A DNA stretch of 64,000 nt from Garcia nutans (Eukaryota > Streptophyta > Magnoliopsida > Malpighiales > Euphorbiaceae). The notes under the pieces were generated by a model that was given only the letters and a program-made list of their open reading frames with translations, searched no databases and was not told the origin of the DNA. Position 1 is the first letter of the stretch. Each line of letters begins with the position of its first letter. Both the position numbers and the translations under genes were made by a program. This document shows positions 13,289-25,168 of this stretch, piece after piece. The DNA is taken from positions 71,529,001-71,593,000 of the forward strand of contig CANTUV010000031.1 of the NCBI GenBank assembly GCA_947685225.1, given 5' to 3'.

Positions 13289-13631
13289 TCATCTAAACCC
13301 CCTATAATAATTAGTGTTATCAAGAAAGATTGATCATCTTAGTCTCAATTGTATTAGATATATTTTGCCTAAGCTGATAATTTTAATGGGGTATGCAATG
13401 AAGAACTATCATATTTTCTTAATGTTAGACTTATTTTGGATGTAATGAACGTTGTTAGTTGCTCATATAATTTATTTCTTTTATAGAATTATTAATTAAA
13501 TTTAAGTGGATAAATATGCACTTACATTGGCATTTAATGTGAAGAGTAATTATTACAAATTTTTTTAATGTGAAAAAATAAATATTGCATGTGTCAATCG
13601 AAGTCATTGTCATTGTTGATTCGATAGTTAA

Positions 13632-16271
13632 TGTACCATCCCCTGATAATTCTCATTAGAACTATCAGAGAATGTTACTCGATATACTATCAGTGCTCCA
13701 ACCAATTCATTGACAAAGTTTTCTTTCAAAATGTTACTAACAAAAATCTTCAAATAATAATAATACAATCTGTATAATACAACACTTATAAATCCAATAT
13801 TTAAACCAATTTCCAATATCTCCAATAATCCAAATAGTAATTATAAATCAGATAAACATCATAAGTTCATCAAATCAAATAAATATATAATACATTACTT
13901 TATTTGATAATCATTCACTAGAATCTCAAACTTCATCCTCTAAATACATATATTCCTTTCATGTTTACAAGTTTGTACAATCTCTCAAATAGCCAAATTA
14001 AATTGTATATATACATTTCATAACTTATGAGTATAATGTACAAAAGATCTCTATATGTACTATAGGTAATTTCCTGCGATCTTTAATTCCACTTCTTAAC
14101 TTGCTCCGATGATCTCATACCTGTGTGTCAGAAATAATTCTAACACGCTAAGCAAACCTTAGTGGTGCTTGTATAAACATATTTTGTCACTTAATATTAA
14201 AGGAAAATACTTATGGAAATATAGTAATAACACTCAATTTTAAGAAATATTTTAATATATTAACTATTTTCAATAACAAACCAGCATAATATTTTGATTA
14301 CACAAAATAATAACTTTAACTCTATAAAAGTTATCATGCTAAACTACACTTTTGGGATTGCAACTCTTCTCTTTTTTGAATCATTTTATTTAAGACTTAC
14401 TTTTTCATTTGTTAACATTGCTCATATTACACTTATTTGTTTTTCAATAAGTCTTACTTTTCAATTTCACATATAGAATAATTTCATTTAATCTATAATT
14501 TTTAGCACTTAAATTTAGTACTATACTTTGGAGCACTTTGTATCTTATATCATTATATACACTTTAAATCATTATAACACATAGAAAGTTATTGATCAAT
14601 TCAATAACTTGAGCATAAAATTTCTATTCTGAGCATTAGAACTTTCACTTATAAACCTTAATATATACATTACCAATCACTTTCATATTGTAACATAGTA
14701 AGTTGATTTCAAGTAATTAACTTATATTATTATTTTGCATTTCTTCCATTATTCATAACATCATATTCACATATATTTTCAATTTAGATAACTTCATTAA
14801 ATAAGCCCATACATACTGAACTCAGATAATAGGTTTGGCTAACATGTTAATGTAGTAGTTTTAATACCAAATCTCAAGAATGTATAATGGCAATTATGCC
14901 CACTGTCACTGATGACACAATGTGTCCATTAATGGCATGAGGTGCCCACTATCACTATGGCTATCCTTCCTTTAGTTAGCCATTCAACCAAAGCTAGATC
15001 TAAAATCAGTATGACTTGGGCAATTCATTTGTTTTAATTAACATTGAATTATGTATATCACTTCAATGGAATAATTCTTTGATCAACACTTGGTATTACA
15101 CGTATTTATCATATATTCAAAATTTATTACACTACTTGATAGGGTTGATTTCAAATAAAAATTCTTTACACTTTAAGGCCTTATAGTTAATTAGGTCTAA
15201 ATCACGGATGAAACACAAGAAAAAGAGCCATTTTATGCAAATTTCTTCAAGTGACACGCCCAATGATATAGGCGTGTCACTGGGCATGTATTTGCCCATT
15301 TCACAGTAACTTTGACACGCCCAACGACATGGGCGTGTCATTTATTTTACAATTTAGTAACTATGACACACCCACTAACATGGGCGTGTCATTGGCCATG
15401 TTAGGCAAAAATTCTGCATTTCGCACACTTAACTATTTTAACTCAATATATTCAAAATCTATGATAATAATGAATCAAATCCAAATTTTTTTAACATAAA
15501 AGAGTCTACATATAATACTTTACTCAAACTTTAATTAATCAAACCTTCAAATATCACTTATGGCTAAAACAACATCAAACTACCCAATTCTTATAAAGAT
15601 TAAATTAAGAATCAAACTCACCACATATAAGTTCTTTTAATTCATTTTTCACTCATCAATCCATTTAATCAATATTTTCAAGAAATAATTCATTATAAAT
15701 GACTCAATCAATCAATTCAAACATTCAAACTCATAGAAATTCAATTATTTGAAAGTATAATATATAAGCACATACCTCTTTTAATTTCTCTCTTTTTCTC
15801 TCTTTTTCTTTAATCACTTGCTGATAATATCACCTTTTCTAGCTTATTCTTTTAAAAATTTATAATCATATGTAATCTACTCTCAATTTTATTTGATTTG
15901 AAGAAAGGAAGATGAAGAAAATAAGAAAGATGGTGGAGGTGATGGTGTTTGGCGTGGAAGATGGGAGAAAGGAGAAGAAGACTCCACACGCACACACATG
16001 TCCACACACACACACACATATATATATATAATATTTAATCTAGTATGACCAATCTCATTTTAACTATGGTGCATCCTCTTTCTTATCATTTGATTCTAAT
16101 TCGATTTTAAATCTCGTAAAACCGTAAAAATAATCTCTTCAGTAAATTTTTGAGATATACAATTTACTATTCTCTACTTATAGCATTTATCCACAATACT
16201 TTTATCACTATACACTATCAATTTTTCAATATTAGTTAAAAAGTTTTCTGATTAAAATCTTGACCATTATA
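13632..16271 (-). mobile_element. Solo LTR, gypsy-type, minus orientation
   Basis: It starts TGTACCATCCCC (a variant of the TGTAACACCCC end of this group) and ends CATTATA, and is flanked by a perfect GTTAA duplication at 13,627-13,631 and 16,272-16,276. The interior is the reverse of the LTR plan seen at 47,072: ACACGCTAAGC at about 14,145 and inverted ACACGCCC/GGGCGTGT hairpins at 15,250-15,400. No internal coding region remains. The last base pair has decayed from CA to TA. Confidence 0.68.
15250..15400. repeat. Hairpin repeat array, GTGACACGCC/GGCGTGTCAC type
   Basis: Three successive inverted units. The first is a perfect 10-bp stem, GTGACACGCC (15,251-15,260) with GGCGTGTCAC (15,271-15,280) around a 10-base loop. 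The next two (about 15,312-15,341 and 15,364-15,392) vary at one or two bases. The array lies inside the solo LTR. Confidence 0.75.
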
Positions 16272-16276
16272 GTTAA

Positions 16277-17040
16277 AGTCTAAGTAATGAATATAAATAA
16301 GAATTTTAAAAAATTTGCATCGTACTGTGGTCTTTTCCACTGACGTGACTGATGTATATTTATAATATTGTATACAATTACACACGTGTCACACTCCATA
16401 TGCAACATTTTGCCTCTATTAAAAATTAACTGCCCATTGTAATATATTTAAATGACACCTTTTTTTATTTAGAAAAAAATCAAATGTATTTTTTTTTATA
16501 TATGGATGTTATTTAATATTTATTAAAAAATAACATGAGATTGCTGATGAGGTTAGGTTGTGCATTTGTTTGTCTCAATCAAATTTATTAAATAACACAT
16601 CCTATTATGCCTTCAAAATATATGGTTATATGTGGAAATAATGGAATCGTTAAATAAAATGCAGAGTTATATGTCAAAATGACATTGAACTGTCAAGAAA
16701 ATACAATTCTTTATAATACATAACAATGGTTGTTGGAATAAGTTGATTGTAGATGTTATGATATCCACTAAGCCTAAATAATGGTAGTCAAATCTATAAC
16801 ATGAATAATGCATTAATTAATTATTTTAGACTATCGATAGTAGTTAATTAAAAACTCATCTCCAATGTGATGAGTTCTTAGCATCGTTTCATATTCTTTG
16901 ATTAAAATGCTATTAAATGTATATATATGTACATCCCCATATCAAATACATTCTCTTCATCACTCATATTGAACCCTTATTCACAAACTCTTTTTTTTTT
17001 TCCATACAAATTGGTCAACTCTTTAACTGCTTTATTATAA
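16277..17040. other. Non-coding AT-rich DNA
   Basis: No coding frame or repeat structure could be recognised here apart from short A/T tracts. It may include the upstream region of the B3-like gene copy 2. Confidence 0.4.
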
Positions 17041-17041
17041 C

Positions 17042-17068
17042 ATATATATATATATATATATATATATC
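17042..17068. repeat. (AT)n microsatellite
   Basis: An uninterrupted run of alternating A and T, about 13 units, directly upstream of the B3-like exon. Confidence 0.9.
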
Positions 17069-17072
17069 TGAG

Positions 17073-17588
17073 TGGCTTCATCTACAGAATCCGTGGGCTC
17101 TAATTCATCGGTGTTGGAATATCCCTTTTCTTACTCTGATGAATCTGAAGTTGATTTTGATAATAGGTTGTGTATCACCCCCGAGGGTGAATATTGGAAC
17201 CATTTTGTGGTATGTATATAATCTTCTATCCTTAATTTCTCTTAACTAAGTTGCACTTATAAGACATCAAAAATTTTATTTTATTTATTTCCTTTATATA
17301 TAGGATATTCTTGCAAAATTTTGAAAGAATCATATGTACATAATAAAGGATGGTGACATTGAAGATAAAAGGACTTGGATCGTTAATTTTGAGGATGACA
17401 TTAACTCCTTTAGCATTCAAATGAATGTCAATGTTGGAGAAAAAAAAGATATCATAGACACTTGGATTGGAAGAGGGTGGTTCGAAATTTGTACAAAACT
17501 TAATCTAAAAGTGTTGGATGTGATTGTCCTAAAAGTCATGGACAAGCGATTAGGCTTATTTTATGGTGAGGTCAACCCACAGTCATAA
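17073..17588 (+). pseudogene. B3-like domain gene or remnant (copy 2), two exons
   Basis: The first exon-like piece (about 17,073-17,210) reads VASSTESVGSNSSV...SYSDESEVDFDNR...TPEGEYWNHFV and ends at a GT donor. After an intron ending TATATAG at 17,303, the second piece (17,304-17,588) reads through one TGA into MYIIKDGDIEDKRTW...NSFSIQ... and IGRGWFEICTKLNLKVLDVI. The last part fits the C-terminal half of a plant B3 DNA-binding domain. An in-frame TGA at 17,322 argues for a pseudogene, unless the true acceptor lies past it. The function cannot be stated beyond a possible former DNA-binding role. Confidence 0.42.
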
Positions 17589-17778
17589 GCTGATTCCGAC
17601 TAATGTATTACTTTCATTTATAAATAATGTAAATTGATGATATTTATATTATAATGTTAAAAAATTATGCTAAATATTTCTATGTTTTTTTGTATCTTTG
17701 TTTTTTTTTTATTTTGATCATTACATTAATTATATAAGCACATGTTATTCACACTTAATTAATTATAATTATGATAGT

Positions 17779-19473
17779 TGGTGCATGCCACTATGTGCTA
17801 TAGCAATACCGCAAGTGCACGGGTCGCCCAAGTAATAAAGTAGTGAGTGAAGTATCGTTCCACTGAAGACAAGGCCAAGCACTAGTGCAAATCTTAACTG
17901 TTGTTTAGCAAATTAATGTTTTTGTGATGTTTTATAATTAAAGACAACTAATTTAAATAAATGAAAGCAAAGATAAATTGTGTGTTGTGTAAAAAGGTTT
18001 GATGATAAAGATACTATCTAGATATTGAATCCCCCTAGCTACAATTACATTACATGATAGAGTTGAGTTGGCATTCCTCTAACTTAGACTAAAACCTCTC
18101 TCGAGCGAATTAATCCCTAATCATTAAGTAGAGTGCTGGAATCTCTTCTCAAAACACAATTAAGTAGATCATGCATTAAGAACAAGGAACTATAAACCAA
18201 AGGATCTTGTAGGTCTATCTCTAGCACCCCAATCAATCCTCAACCCTTATGAGTAATCAATTTATATCAAGCTTTCTCAAGTCAATAATATGAAAACGAC
18301 AACCAATCAATAAGCATGCTATCATCAATTGGCAATAATCATTAAGCATCATAAGAATAAAACAACTCAATCAATTAAAAGTATCCAATCATACAAATAA
18401 GCTAGGGTTCATTAAAATCTAGATAGAGAATGATTTAGTTCATGTTCAACACACTTAATACAACAACAACAATAATAACATTAAAATACATAAAAGGAGA
18501 AAATAGAAAAACCCCTTTCAATGTAGCTTCTTGAATCTTCAGGAGCTGCCAATGGAAGATGCAGATGTTGGAGAGGATGGAAATGGAGGATGAAGATGAA
18601 GAGTCAAGGAAAGTGTCACTCCCTCCTTGCCCAAAACGTGTATGCCCAACCTCCTCCTCTCAAACCTCTCTTCTCTGCCTCTGTTCTCTGTTTTCTGCAC
18701 AAAACTCCAGCCTTCTGTAGAAAACTCCCAGCTCCTTTCTCTTTTTATTTCCCTCCAAAGCTCAAGTCAATCTTCCAACTCACTTCTAACTCACCTTGTC
18801 TCCCACATTCTCTTTGTTTAACCTTTCTTTTCCTCAAATTAGGCAAGCTTTTCTTTTGTTTTTGAACACTTTTGGCAAAAGCTAGTCTTTGTTCCCCCAC
18901 TTGTTCCTTGATTCATGCAAAGATTTCAACATTTCCATAGGTGACACGGCCAAGCCTTGAGTGGCTTGGCCGTGTCTCTCATTTTTCTTTGGGACACGGC
19001 CAAGCCACTTGGCCGTGTCCATCACTGCCTTCCTTCCTTTCTTTCTTTTCTCTTTGGCTTCATTAGGTGACACGGCCAAGCTCCTGGCTGTGTCATGTGA
19101 CACGGCCAGTGGCTTGGCCGTGTCACCACTGGCTTGGGCGTGTCACTTGATGGTGTCAGCTTATGCTCCTTTTCTTTCATTCTTTGCTTGGTCCCTTTGG
19201 TTTTGCTCCTTAGGTGAGACACGACCAGTGACTTGGGCATGTCACTTGGCCGTGTCAGCTACTGTCTTGACGCTTCTTTGAGGGACACGGCCAAGCTAGT
19301 TTTGGCTTGGCCATGTCTTGCTTAATTCAAGCAAAGGGAGTTTATCCACTTTAACCTAAAACAATCACTTAAAACAAACTTTAAACCAAAATCAAATGAA
19401 ATATTAACTAAAAACACATAGAAATCATACTAAAAACAAGTATAAAAATGCTCTTATAAATAGTCAATCAACG
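17779..19473 (+). mobile_element. TGTTG-family solo LTR, copy D
   Basis: Its layout matches the copies at 29,573, 37,944 and 49,884: a left zone with a GCAAGT-type phrase followed by GTCGCCCAAG; a middle zone with a GAATCCCCCTAG phrase, TTCATTAAG-like AT-rich text and ATGGAAGATG; then a hairpin array; then an A-rich tail with AACTAAAAACACATA. The ends are TGGTGC and CAACG. The flanks ATAGT and TAAGT agree at only three of five bases, so the exact ends are uncertain. There is no gag or pol. Confidence 0.55.
18941..19320. repeat. Hairpin repeat array, GACACGGCCAAG type (copy D)
   Basis: At least five inverted units. The first is a perfect 14-bp stem, GACACGGCCAAGCC (18,943-18,956) and GGCTTGGCCGTGTC (18,963-18,976), with a six-base loop. 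Others occur near 18,994, 19,068, 19,098 and 19,285. Units are spaced by variable T/C-rich text containing CTTTCTTT runs. Confidence 0.85.
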
Positions 19474-20246
19474 TAAGTGGCAAAATCAAAATGCTGACTA
19501 ATACTAATGGAATCATAATGAATGCACTATGCTCAAAACATTTAAAATTCACAACATCAAAATAGTTACATAAGAAGAACATTTAAAACAAAAATAGTAT
19601 TTGAAAAATCACAAAATAATTACACCATTTATTTATTTATACTTAATTGATAATATCTTATAACAATTATATCAATGCTTTACTTTTTTGCACTCAATTG
19701 ATAATATTTTATTCTTAATTTATGATTTATTTTTTTTCCTCTATTAATATTAATCACCTTTTGTATTATTTACTAAAAAAAATGTAGATCTCCGAAGTAA
19801 CACGAGGGTGACATTCTATTATAAATTAAAATTGATAATATAAACTAATATTTTATATTACGTGTATACATATAGGGGCAAAATGGGAAAAGAGAAGCAA
19901 ACTCATTGTTCATCGATAGTGAGTTTGCTTCTCTCTTTAAATATTAGAATAGATAGATAGATATAATATAATATAATATACTACAAAACAAAGTATCTTG
20001 TATAGTTGCTAGGGATTTTATTTGAAAAGAAGGAAAGAATGCAACAAAAATAGAGAGTGATAACTCATTATTATATTGCCAGTAGTTCAGTGCTTGGGGC
20101 TGAGGTGAATGAAGAGCATGTATATGAGAACTTATATAAGTTCTAATGCGAAAAGGATGCAAAGCTATTGATATCGAGGACTAGGAACAACCCAGGGCAA
20201 ACATTCTAGGCATGCGTTGCAAAGGTAATGAGTACTTAATAATAAG
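19474..20246. other. Non-coding DNA with a perfect 15-bp palindrome
   Basis: No coding frame could be recognised. The stretch includes an inverted repeat, AGAGAAGCAAACTCA at 19,891-19,905 and its exact complement at 19,920-19,934, with a 14-base loop. A GATAGATAGATA and TATAATATAATA microsatellite follows at about 19,952-19,981. Confidence 0.55.
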
Positions 20247-20419
20247 TGTAGACCCTTAATTTTGGTATCGGCCCAAATATAATTTTCATTTAAAAGTTGG
20301 ATCAAGTATAAGTATAAAAAAAGTCCCAAAATTAATCAATTATAGTTGTTTAATATGTGGATTGATTTTATTTAGTTTTATTGTGAATATTACATTTAAA
20401 AAATCATTCAGTCGGACCA

Positions 20420-20580
20420 CCTTGGCTTATGCTAATTCGATAAGAGCATTCTTGCAATGCTCATATCGAATTGGCTCTATGAGCATTTTTGCAATGCTCA
20501 TATCAAATTGGCATAAGCCAATTCAATATGAGCATACAACTCATATCAAATTGGCACATGCCAATTCAATATGAGGGATT
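20420..20580. repeat. Short palindromic repeats, AATTCGATATGAG type
   Basis: Repeated inverted phrases such as GCTCATATCGAATTGGC, GCTCATATCAAATTGGC and GCCAATTCAATATGAGC follow each other in this part of the LTR and can pair with one another. The inverted LTR copy has the same theme at about 26,690-26,960. Confidence 0.7.
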
Positions 20581-21164
20581 GCTTATGCTGAAAAGAGCAG
20601 GAGCGTTGGCATTGGCCTGATGGTGAAAGATTGTCATATTTGGATTCTCCAAAGCCGTGTAGGTTTAGTGTATCTGAATTTAAGAAGGATTATGGGATGC
20701 CCTAATAAGGTGGCCTATAAAAAGGCAACTAATTGTCAAATTAAGGGGATTTAGTCTTTTGAAGGAGGCAGTAGCAATAAAGAAGACAATTTATAAATAG
20801 TTTCAAGAAATCAATACACTTGGCTTAGCCAAAACCCTAGATTGGTACATGCAATAAGCTTAAATCAATACTCTCTCAATTTGGTAGAGCCTCCGACATA
20901 GGATTTTACTTTCTAAACTCAATTTATTTTAATATCCAGCATCTATACTTTTCATTAAAAATATTGAACATCGATTGCTAATTGATCCAGTAGCCAATTA
21001 ATTTGGTTGGTTACTATGCATAAACTTTAATAACCATGACGAAATCAATATACTCTTTCGTTTAGTATTTTTACATATTCCAGTATTTTAAAATTAAGAA
21101 TTCAATCTAAATAACACAACTTAGATAACATATTTTCTGTAAAACCTAATTTCCTATTTGTTTA

Positions 21165-21740
21165 AACTCAAGCCCTAAATTTTATTTCTCTAAAGACTCT
21201 TAAAACTTAATATTCTAAGCCCTAGTTTTCTAAATAACTAAAACCCTAAAACATTAATGTCCAGAAACTTAATTTTCTAAACCCCAGCTCTAGAAATCCC
21301 AATTTCCAAAACCCTAGTCCTAAGCACCTAACACCAATTCTCAAAAATCCTAAACAAAAATACTAAATACTAGAACCCTAAACCTTACTCAGTAGTCCCA
21401 ATTCCTAACTCACCAAAACCCTAATTTACCTAAATCCTAAACCTCCTAGTCTAAATTCCATAAACCCTAATATCCAGAATCCAATTCATCTAAAACCCTA
21501 ATTCTATTTTTCTAAAAACCTAAAACCTAAATCTATTTTTCTAAAACCTAAAATCCTAAACCTATTTTAAAAAATCCTAAAACCTTAAATTCTATTTCTC
21601 TAAAAACTAAAACCTAGTTTTGCTTTCTAAATCCTAATTTTGTTAAAAACCTTAAAATCAATCCTCAAACCCTAATATCCCAACATCCAATAGCCTAATT
21701 TCCTAAACTCCATCTCTAGAACCCTAATTTTATACAGTTG
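21165..21740. repeat. Degenerate telomere-like CCCTAAA repeat zone in the Tat LTR
   Basis: About 570 bases of imperfect AAACCCTAAA, AATCCTAAA and ACCTAAA phrases, none in a long exact run. The related inverted LTR has the opposite strand of the same motif (TTAGGGTTTT) at about 25,965-26,060. Being in both LTR copies, it belongs to the LTR and is not an interstitial telomere. Confidence 0.75.
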
Positions 21741-23207
21741 ATAATTCATTTAAGATTCAACCCTAATTTTGACTACTTAATCTATTATATGCTTATGATG
21801 AGCAATTCATCAATGTTCTTTTTTTCTATGATTTACTCTTAATTATTATGTGTAACACCCCCATATCCAATGCACACACACTACAACCACAACAATGTAG
21901 CATAAGTGCACCAAACATAGGGATGCTACGGTTCTTTTAACATTCAAAACACTTTAAACTTGATATAATACCCTTATCATTATACATTATAGAAAAGTAA
22001 ATCATTTACTTATAAAACAAAACATATTAGTTTTATATATATATGTATACATTTAAATATTACACAGCGGAAGTTATAAAATATGTACATATTTACATAT
22101 TAAACATTTCTTTACAAAATATAAAGAAGTATACATGATTGGCAAGTCTGCTCTGATCTTTAAGCTCTCAAAATGGATTCTTCAAGGTCTACTCTCATTT
22201 GGTCTTGATGAACTCTCGGGTTCAACTCTATCAACTCTATTACCTGCGCGATTAAACACTATCGCGCTAAGCCAATGGCTTAGTAAGATAATCATGCAAA
22301 TGATATGATTTAGTGCAATGCAATGTCATTTCTCAATCCATATTATACATGTAACATCATATATACAACACTAATAACATATTTTCACATTACATATCAC
22401 ATTTCAATATCTTTTCATATACCTCATTAGTATTCATTTAACCATTCATAATCAACACTAAACAAAGACAAGCATGGGCCCAAGACACACTAATATGCCA
22501 TTCAATTTTCAGAGTTAATGCTTTGGTTTTGTTATCACATTTATCAATATCATATACCCAACTAGGCTTCAAGGATTAAGTTCAACCAAGCTTCAAGGGG
22601 AGCAAAGCATGCTAAGCTTCTACCCAACTTGGCTTCAAGAACTAACCCAACCTAGCTTCAAGGGTGGTAACATCTCAATTAGGCTTTAAGGATTCAATCC
22701 AACCTAACTTCAAGAGATTGTTACACTTATTAGGCATGCCACCAACAACAAACTCTGAAAATGGAATAACACATTAGCCACACAAATCATTTATTATTTA
22801 ATTATCATTTCCATTCTCAACTCTCAACAACATTTAGGCAAACATGCCTTATTTCTTTCAAATGCATCATCATAGCCAAACACAATGGCATTGTCTCATA
22901 TCATGTCTTATTTGAATTATCATTTCATCTTTGATATACATTTCAATTTCAATGTATATTACTCATGAAACACATTACCATTCACAATGCATAACATAAC
23001 ATTGTTCAATCTCAACAATGCAATTAGGGCAAAGAACAATTGATATGATTCATAATTTTAGGACCTTACACATGCATTTGATTATATCTTTCATTGCTTC
23101 AAGTGTTTTTAAAGTGTTTAGGGTTAGGTTTAGGGACCAACCTACCCTTGGAAAACCAAAACAATGCAATTAGAACAAAGAAATAAAACCCTAACCAACA
23201 CATTGGA

Positions 23208-23420
23208 GGGACACGGGCAGCACCTTTGAGGGACACGGCTAAGCTTGTGGCCGTGTCACTCAAACCAATTGGACAGTAAGCAACACGGACAAGGGACACG
23301 GCCAAGCTTGTGACCGTGTCTCCCAAAACCAAAATCCAGTAGTGAACACGGCTAAGGGACACGGCCGTGTCTCTCAAAAACCAATCCAACACTCCCACAT
23401 TTTCATGACTTGGCCGTGTC
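23208..23420. repeat. Hairpin repeat array, GACACGGC(C/T)AAG type in a minus-strand solo LTR
   Basis: Inverted units GGGACACGGCTAAGCTTGTGG...CCGTGTC repeat at about 23,229, 23,295 and 23,355, separated by CACCAAAACC-type text. The unit is the same as in the TGTTG-family LTRs, although the host LTR is otherwise unrelated to them. Confidence 0.75.
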
Positions 23421-24230
23421 ACCCAACACCAAAACCCTAAAATGCACAACTCTCCTCTAATTGCACTTCAACTCATCATACATAATATAGCATGGTTCAA
23501 ATGAATGAAATCAATGTTCTAAACACAAATTCAACACAAGAATCACTTCACAAAACATTCATAATACATTTAAACACAAACCATTCCAAAACCCTAACTC
23601 CAACTTCACTCTTGACTCTCCACTAACATCCTCCACAAATCTTACCATATTCACAACCAAACCAACACCAATTCCATCTTTTAACTTAAAATCAATTCTA
23701 ACACTTGCAAACACATATCAAACACACCAAATCACAACATCAACCAAACCCTAATTCACATCCAACACCACTTCAAAATAACCAAAGAAAACAAGAGATT
23801 TCTTACCTTAAATGAAGAAATTCCACAATTCCTCAACTTGATTTCTTGAAATCTCCTTCACTTTTGAGCTACAAACATCAAAACCTTGCTTGGTTCTCTT
23901 GTCTTCCTTTGTCTATGGTGAGCCGGCCAACACAAGAAGAAGAAGAAGAAATGATGATGAAGAAAACACAAAGTCAACCTTCATTAAATACCCATCCAAA
24001 AGAAAATTACTATAACACCCTCATACACATTTTAATTCCCTTAATTATCTCTTGCCCACTTTGGTAATTTCACACTTAACAATATAAATATCTTCTTCCC
24101 TTGACCAAGCCCTTTGACCAACTTATATGTTATATATATCACCATATACACAACATATAAACTTGTCTCTAAACCCTAAATTTCTCCCAAAACACATATA
24201 CATATACTTTTCTTTTCTCAATTTAAACCC

Positions 24231-24261
<31 letters not shown>

Positions 24262-24262
24262 C
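24231..24262. repeat. (CAA)n microsatellite
   Basis: About ten uninterrupted CAA units near the end of the nested minus-strand LTR. Confidence 0.95.
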
Positions 24263-24881
24263 CACATACAAAACTTCTAGGGCAAGCATAGGGATATTAC
24301 ATTATGAATGTTATGAATGGTTTATTTTATTTGATTTTTTATTTTAATGTTTTAGTTTTCAAAATGTAAGAGGTAATTTTTACTTTGTGGGTACCTCATT
24401 AGTTAAGTTTAATGTAATTTAATTTATTTTAAAATTTGGATTAATGTAAAGGGCATGTTTTCACTAAATGGTGGGTGTCCTGTTTTATTTAAGTTTTAAA
24501 CATTGGGCATTGTAAAAGGCATATTTTCATCTATGGATGTTTATTTCCTTTAGTTTGTATGTAATATGGATGATGCTATAATATTTGAGAATTTAATAAT
24601 ATTTAGACCTAAAAGGAGGTTGGTTCTAATAAACCGGGCAGTGTGGGGGTGCTGGGTCATTCTCACCTTCCCAATGCGTACCCAACTTTTTGAACCCAAT
24701 AGGGGGTTAGGGATTCCTTAGGAATCGAATCATCCACTCCTTTCTTTTTTCTGGCCCATCTGGGTTTAGGCCTGTGTTTCTCCTAGTTTAGGCCAGTGTT
24801 CTTTAAGGCCTTAAGCCTAACAATGTTGAAGTCGCAAGAACCATTCCACATGTAAGTGGGGGCAAAAATCGCCACTCATAG

Positions 24882-24900
24882 TGGCAACTCCACTAGGGAT
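24882..24900 (+). promoter_or_regulatory. Primer-binding site of the Tat element
   Basis: TGGCAACTCCACTAGGGAT directly follows the LTR end. From memory, intact Tat elements carry TGGCGACTCCACTGGGGA here; the differences from it are G-to-A changes, as expected from methylation decay. I did not assign the tRNA. Confidence 0.7.
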
Positions 24901-25168
24901 AAGAGAAGTTGATTCAGTTGGTCTTTATATTATTTTTCTTCTTTCTTATTATGATATTGTCCATTGCATTATTTAGATTGCATTGTATATGTGAGTTAAG
25001 ACGCCTATATAACCTGTGTTTTATTATGTAAGAGATACCATACTTTCACTCAAAGAATGGAGATCGAGCATGGCATAATCACTCATAGCCTTATACCTTT
25101 TGGTATATACTTGCTATGGAAACCTAAACTTTTCAAACCAAAGACTAAAGCTCAAATAATTGGCCTAG

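Larger units (their letters stand above)
21851..24301 (-). mobile_element. Solo LTR, gypsy-type, minus orientation, nested in the Tat 5' LTR
   Basis: It starts TGTAACACCCCCATATCC and ends GGGATATTACA, with a perfect TTATG duplication at 21,846-21,850 and 24,302-24,306. The body is the reverse of the 7,463 LTR plan: GCGCGATTAAACAC...CGCGCTAAGCC near 22,246, ATTCAATTTTCAGAGTTAATG near 22,500, a double AACTAGGCTTCAAGG theme, then an ACACGGCC hairpin array at 23,210-23,415. It has no internal domain. Confidence 0.9.
20247..24880 (+). repeat. 5' LTR of the Tat element (split by a nested solo LTR)
   Basis: It starts TGTAGACCCTTAATTTTGG and ends AAATCGCCACTCATA, followed at once by the primer-binding site. 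Removing the nested LTR (21,851-24,301) and its duplication leaves about 2.2 kb, close to the 2.07-kb related LTR in inverted orientation at 25,169-27,238, which starts (on the minus strand) TGTAGGCCCTTGATTTTGG. Shared landmarks are the GAATTCGATATG-type hairpins, CCCTAA repeats, and the CTTCCC...CCCAACTTTT...GGATTCCTTAG zone. The final CA has become TA. Confidence 0.8.

Noticed and set aside
18590..19281. Frames with repeated DTAKLLAVS or WPCHL text as proteins
   Set aside because: These are translations of the ACACGGCC hairpin units. The same text appears on both strands and in all copies.
18941..19320. Regularly repeated hairpin units resembling a CRISPR array
   Set aside because: The spacers are irregular and T/C-rich, repeats vary, and the array lies inside a plant LTR with no cas genes.
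21165..21740. Interstitial telomere
   Set aside because: The repeats are degenerate, and the motif also occurs in the inverted LTR copy, so it belongs to the LTR family.
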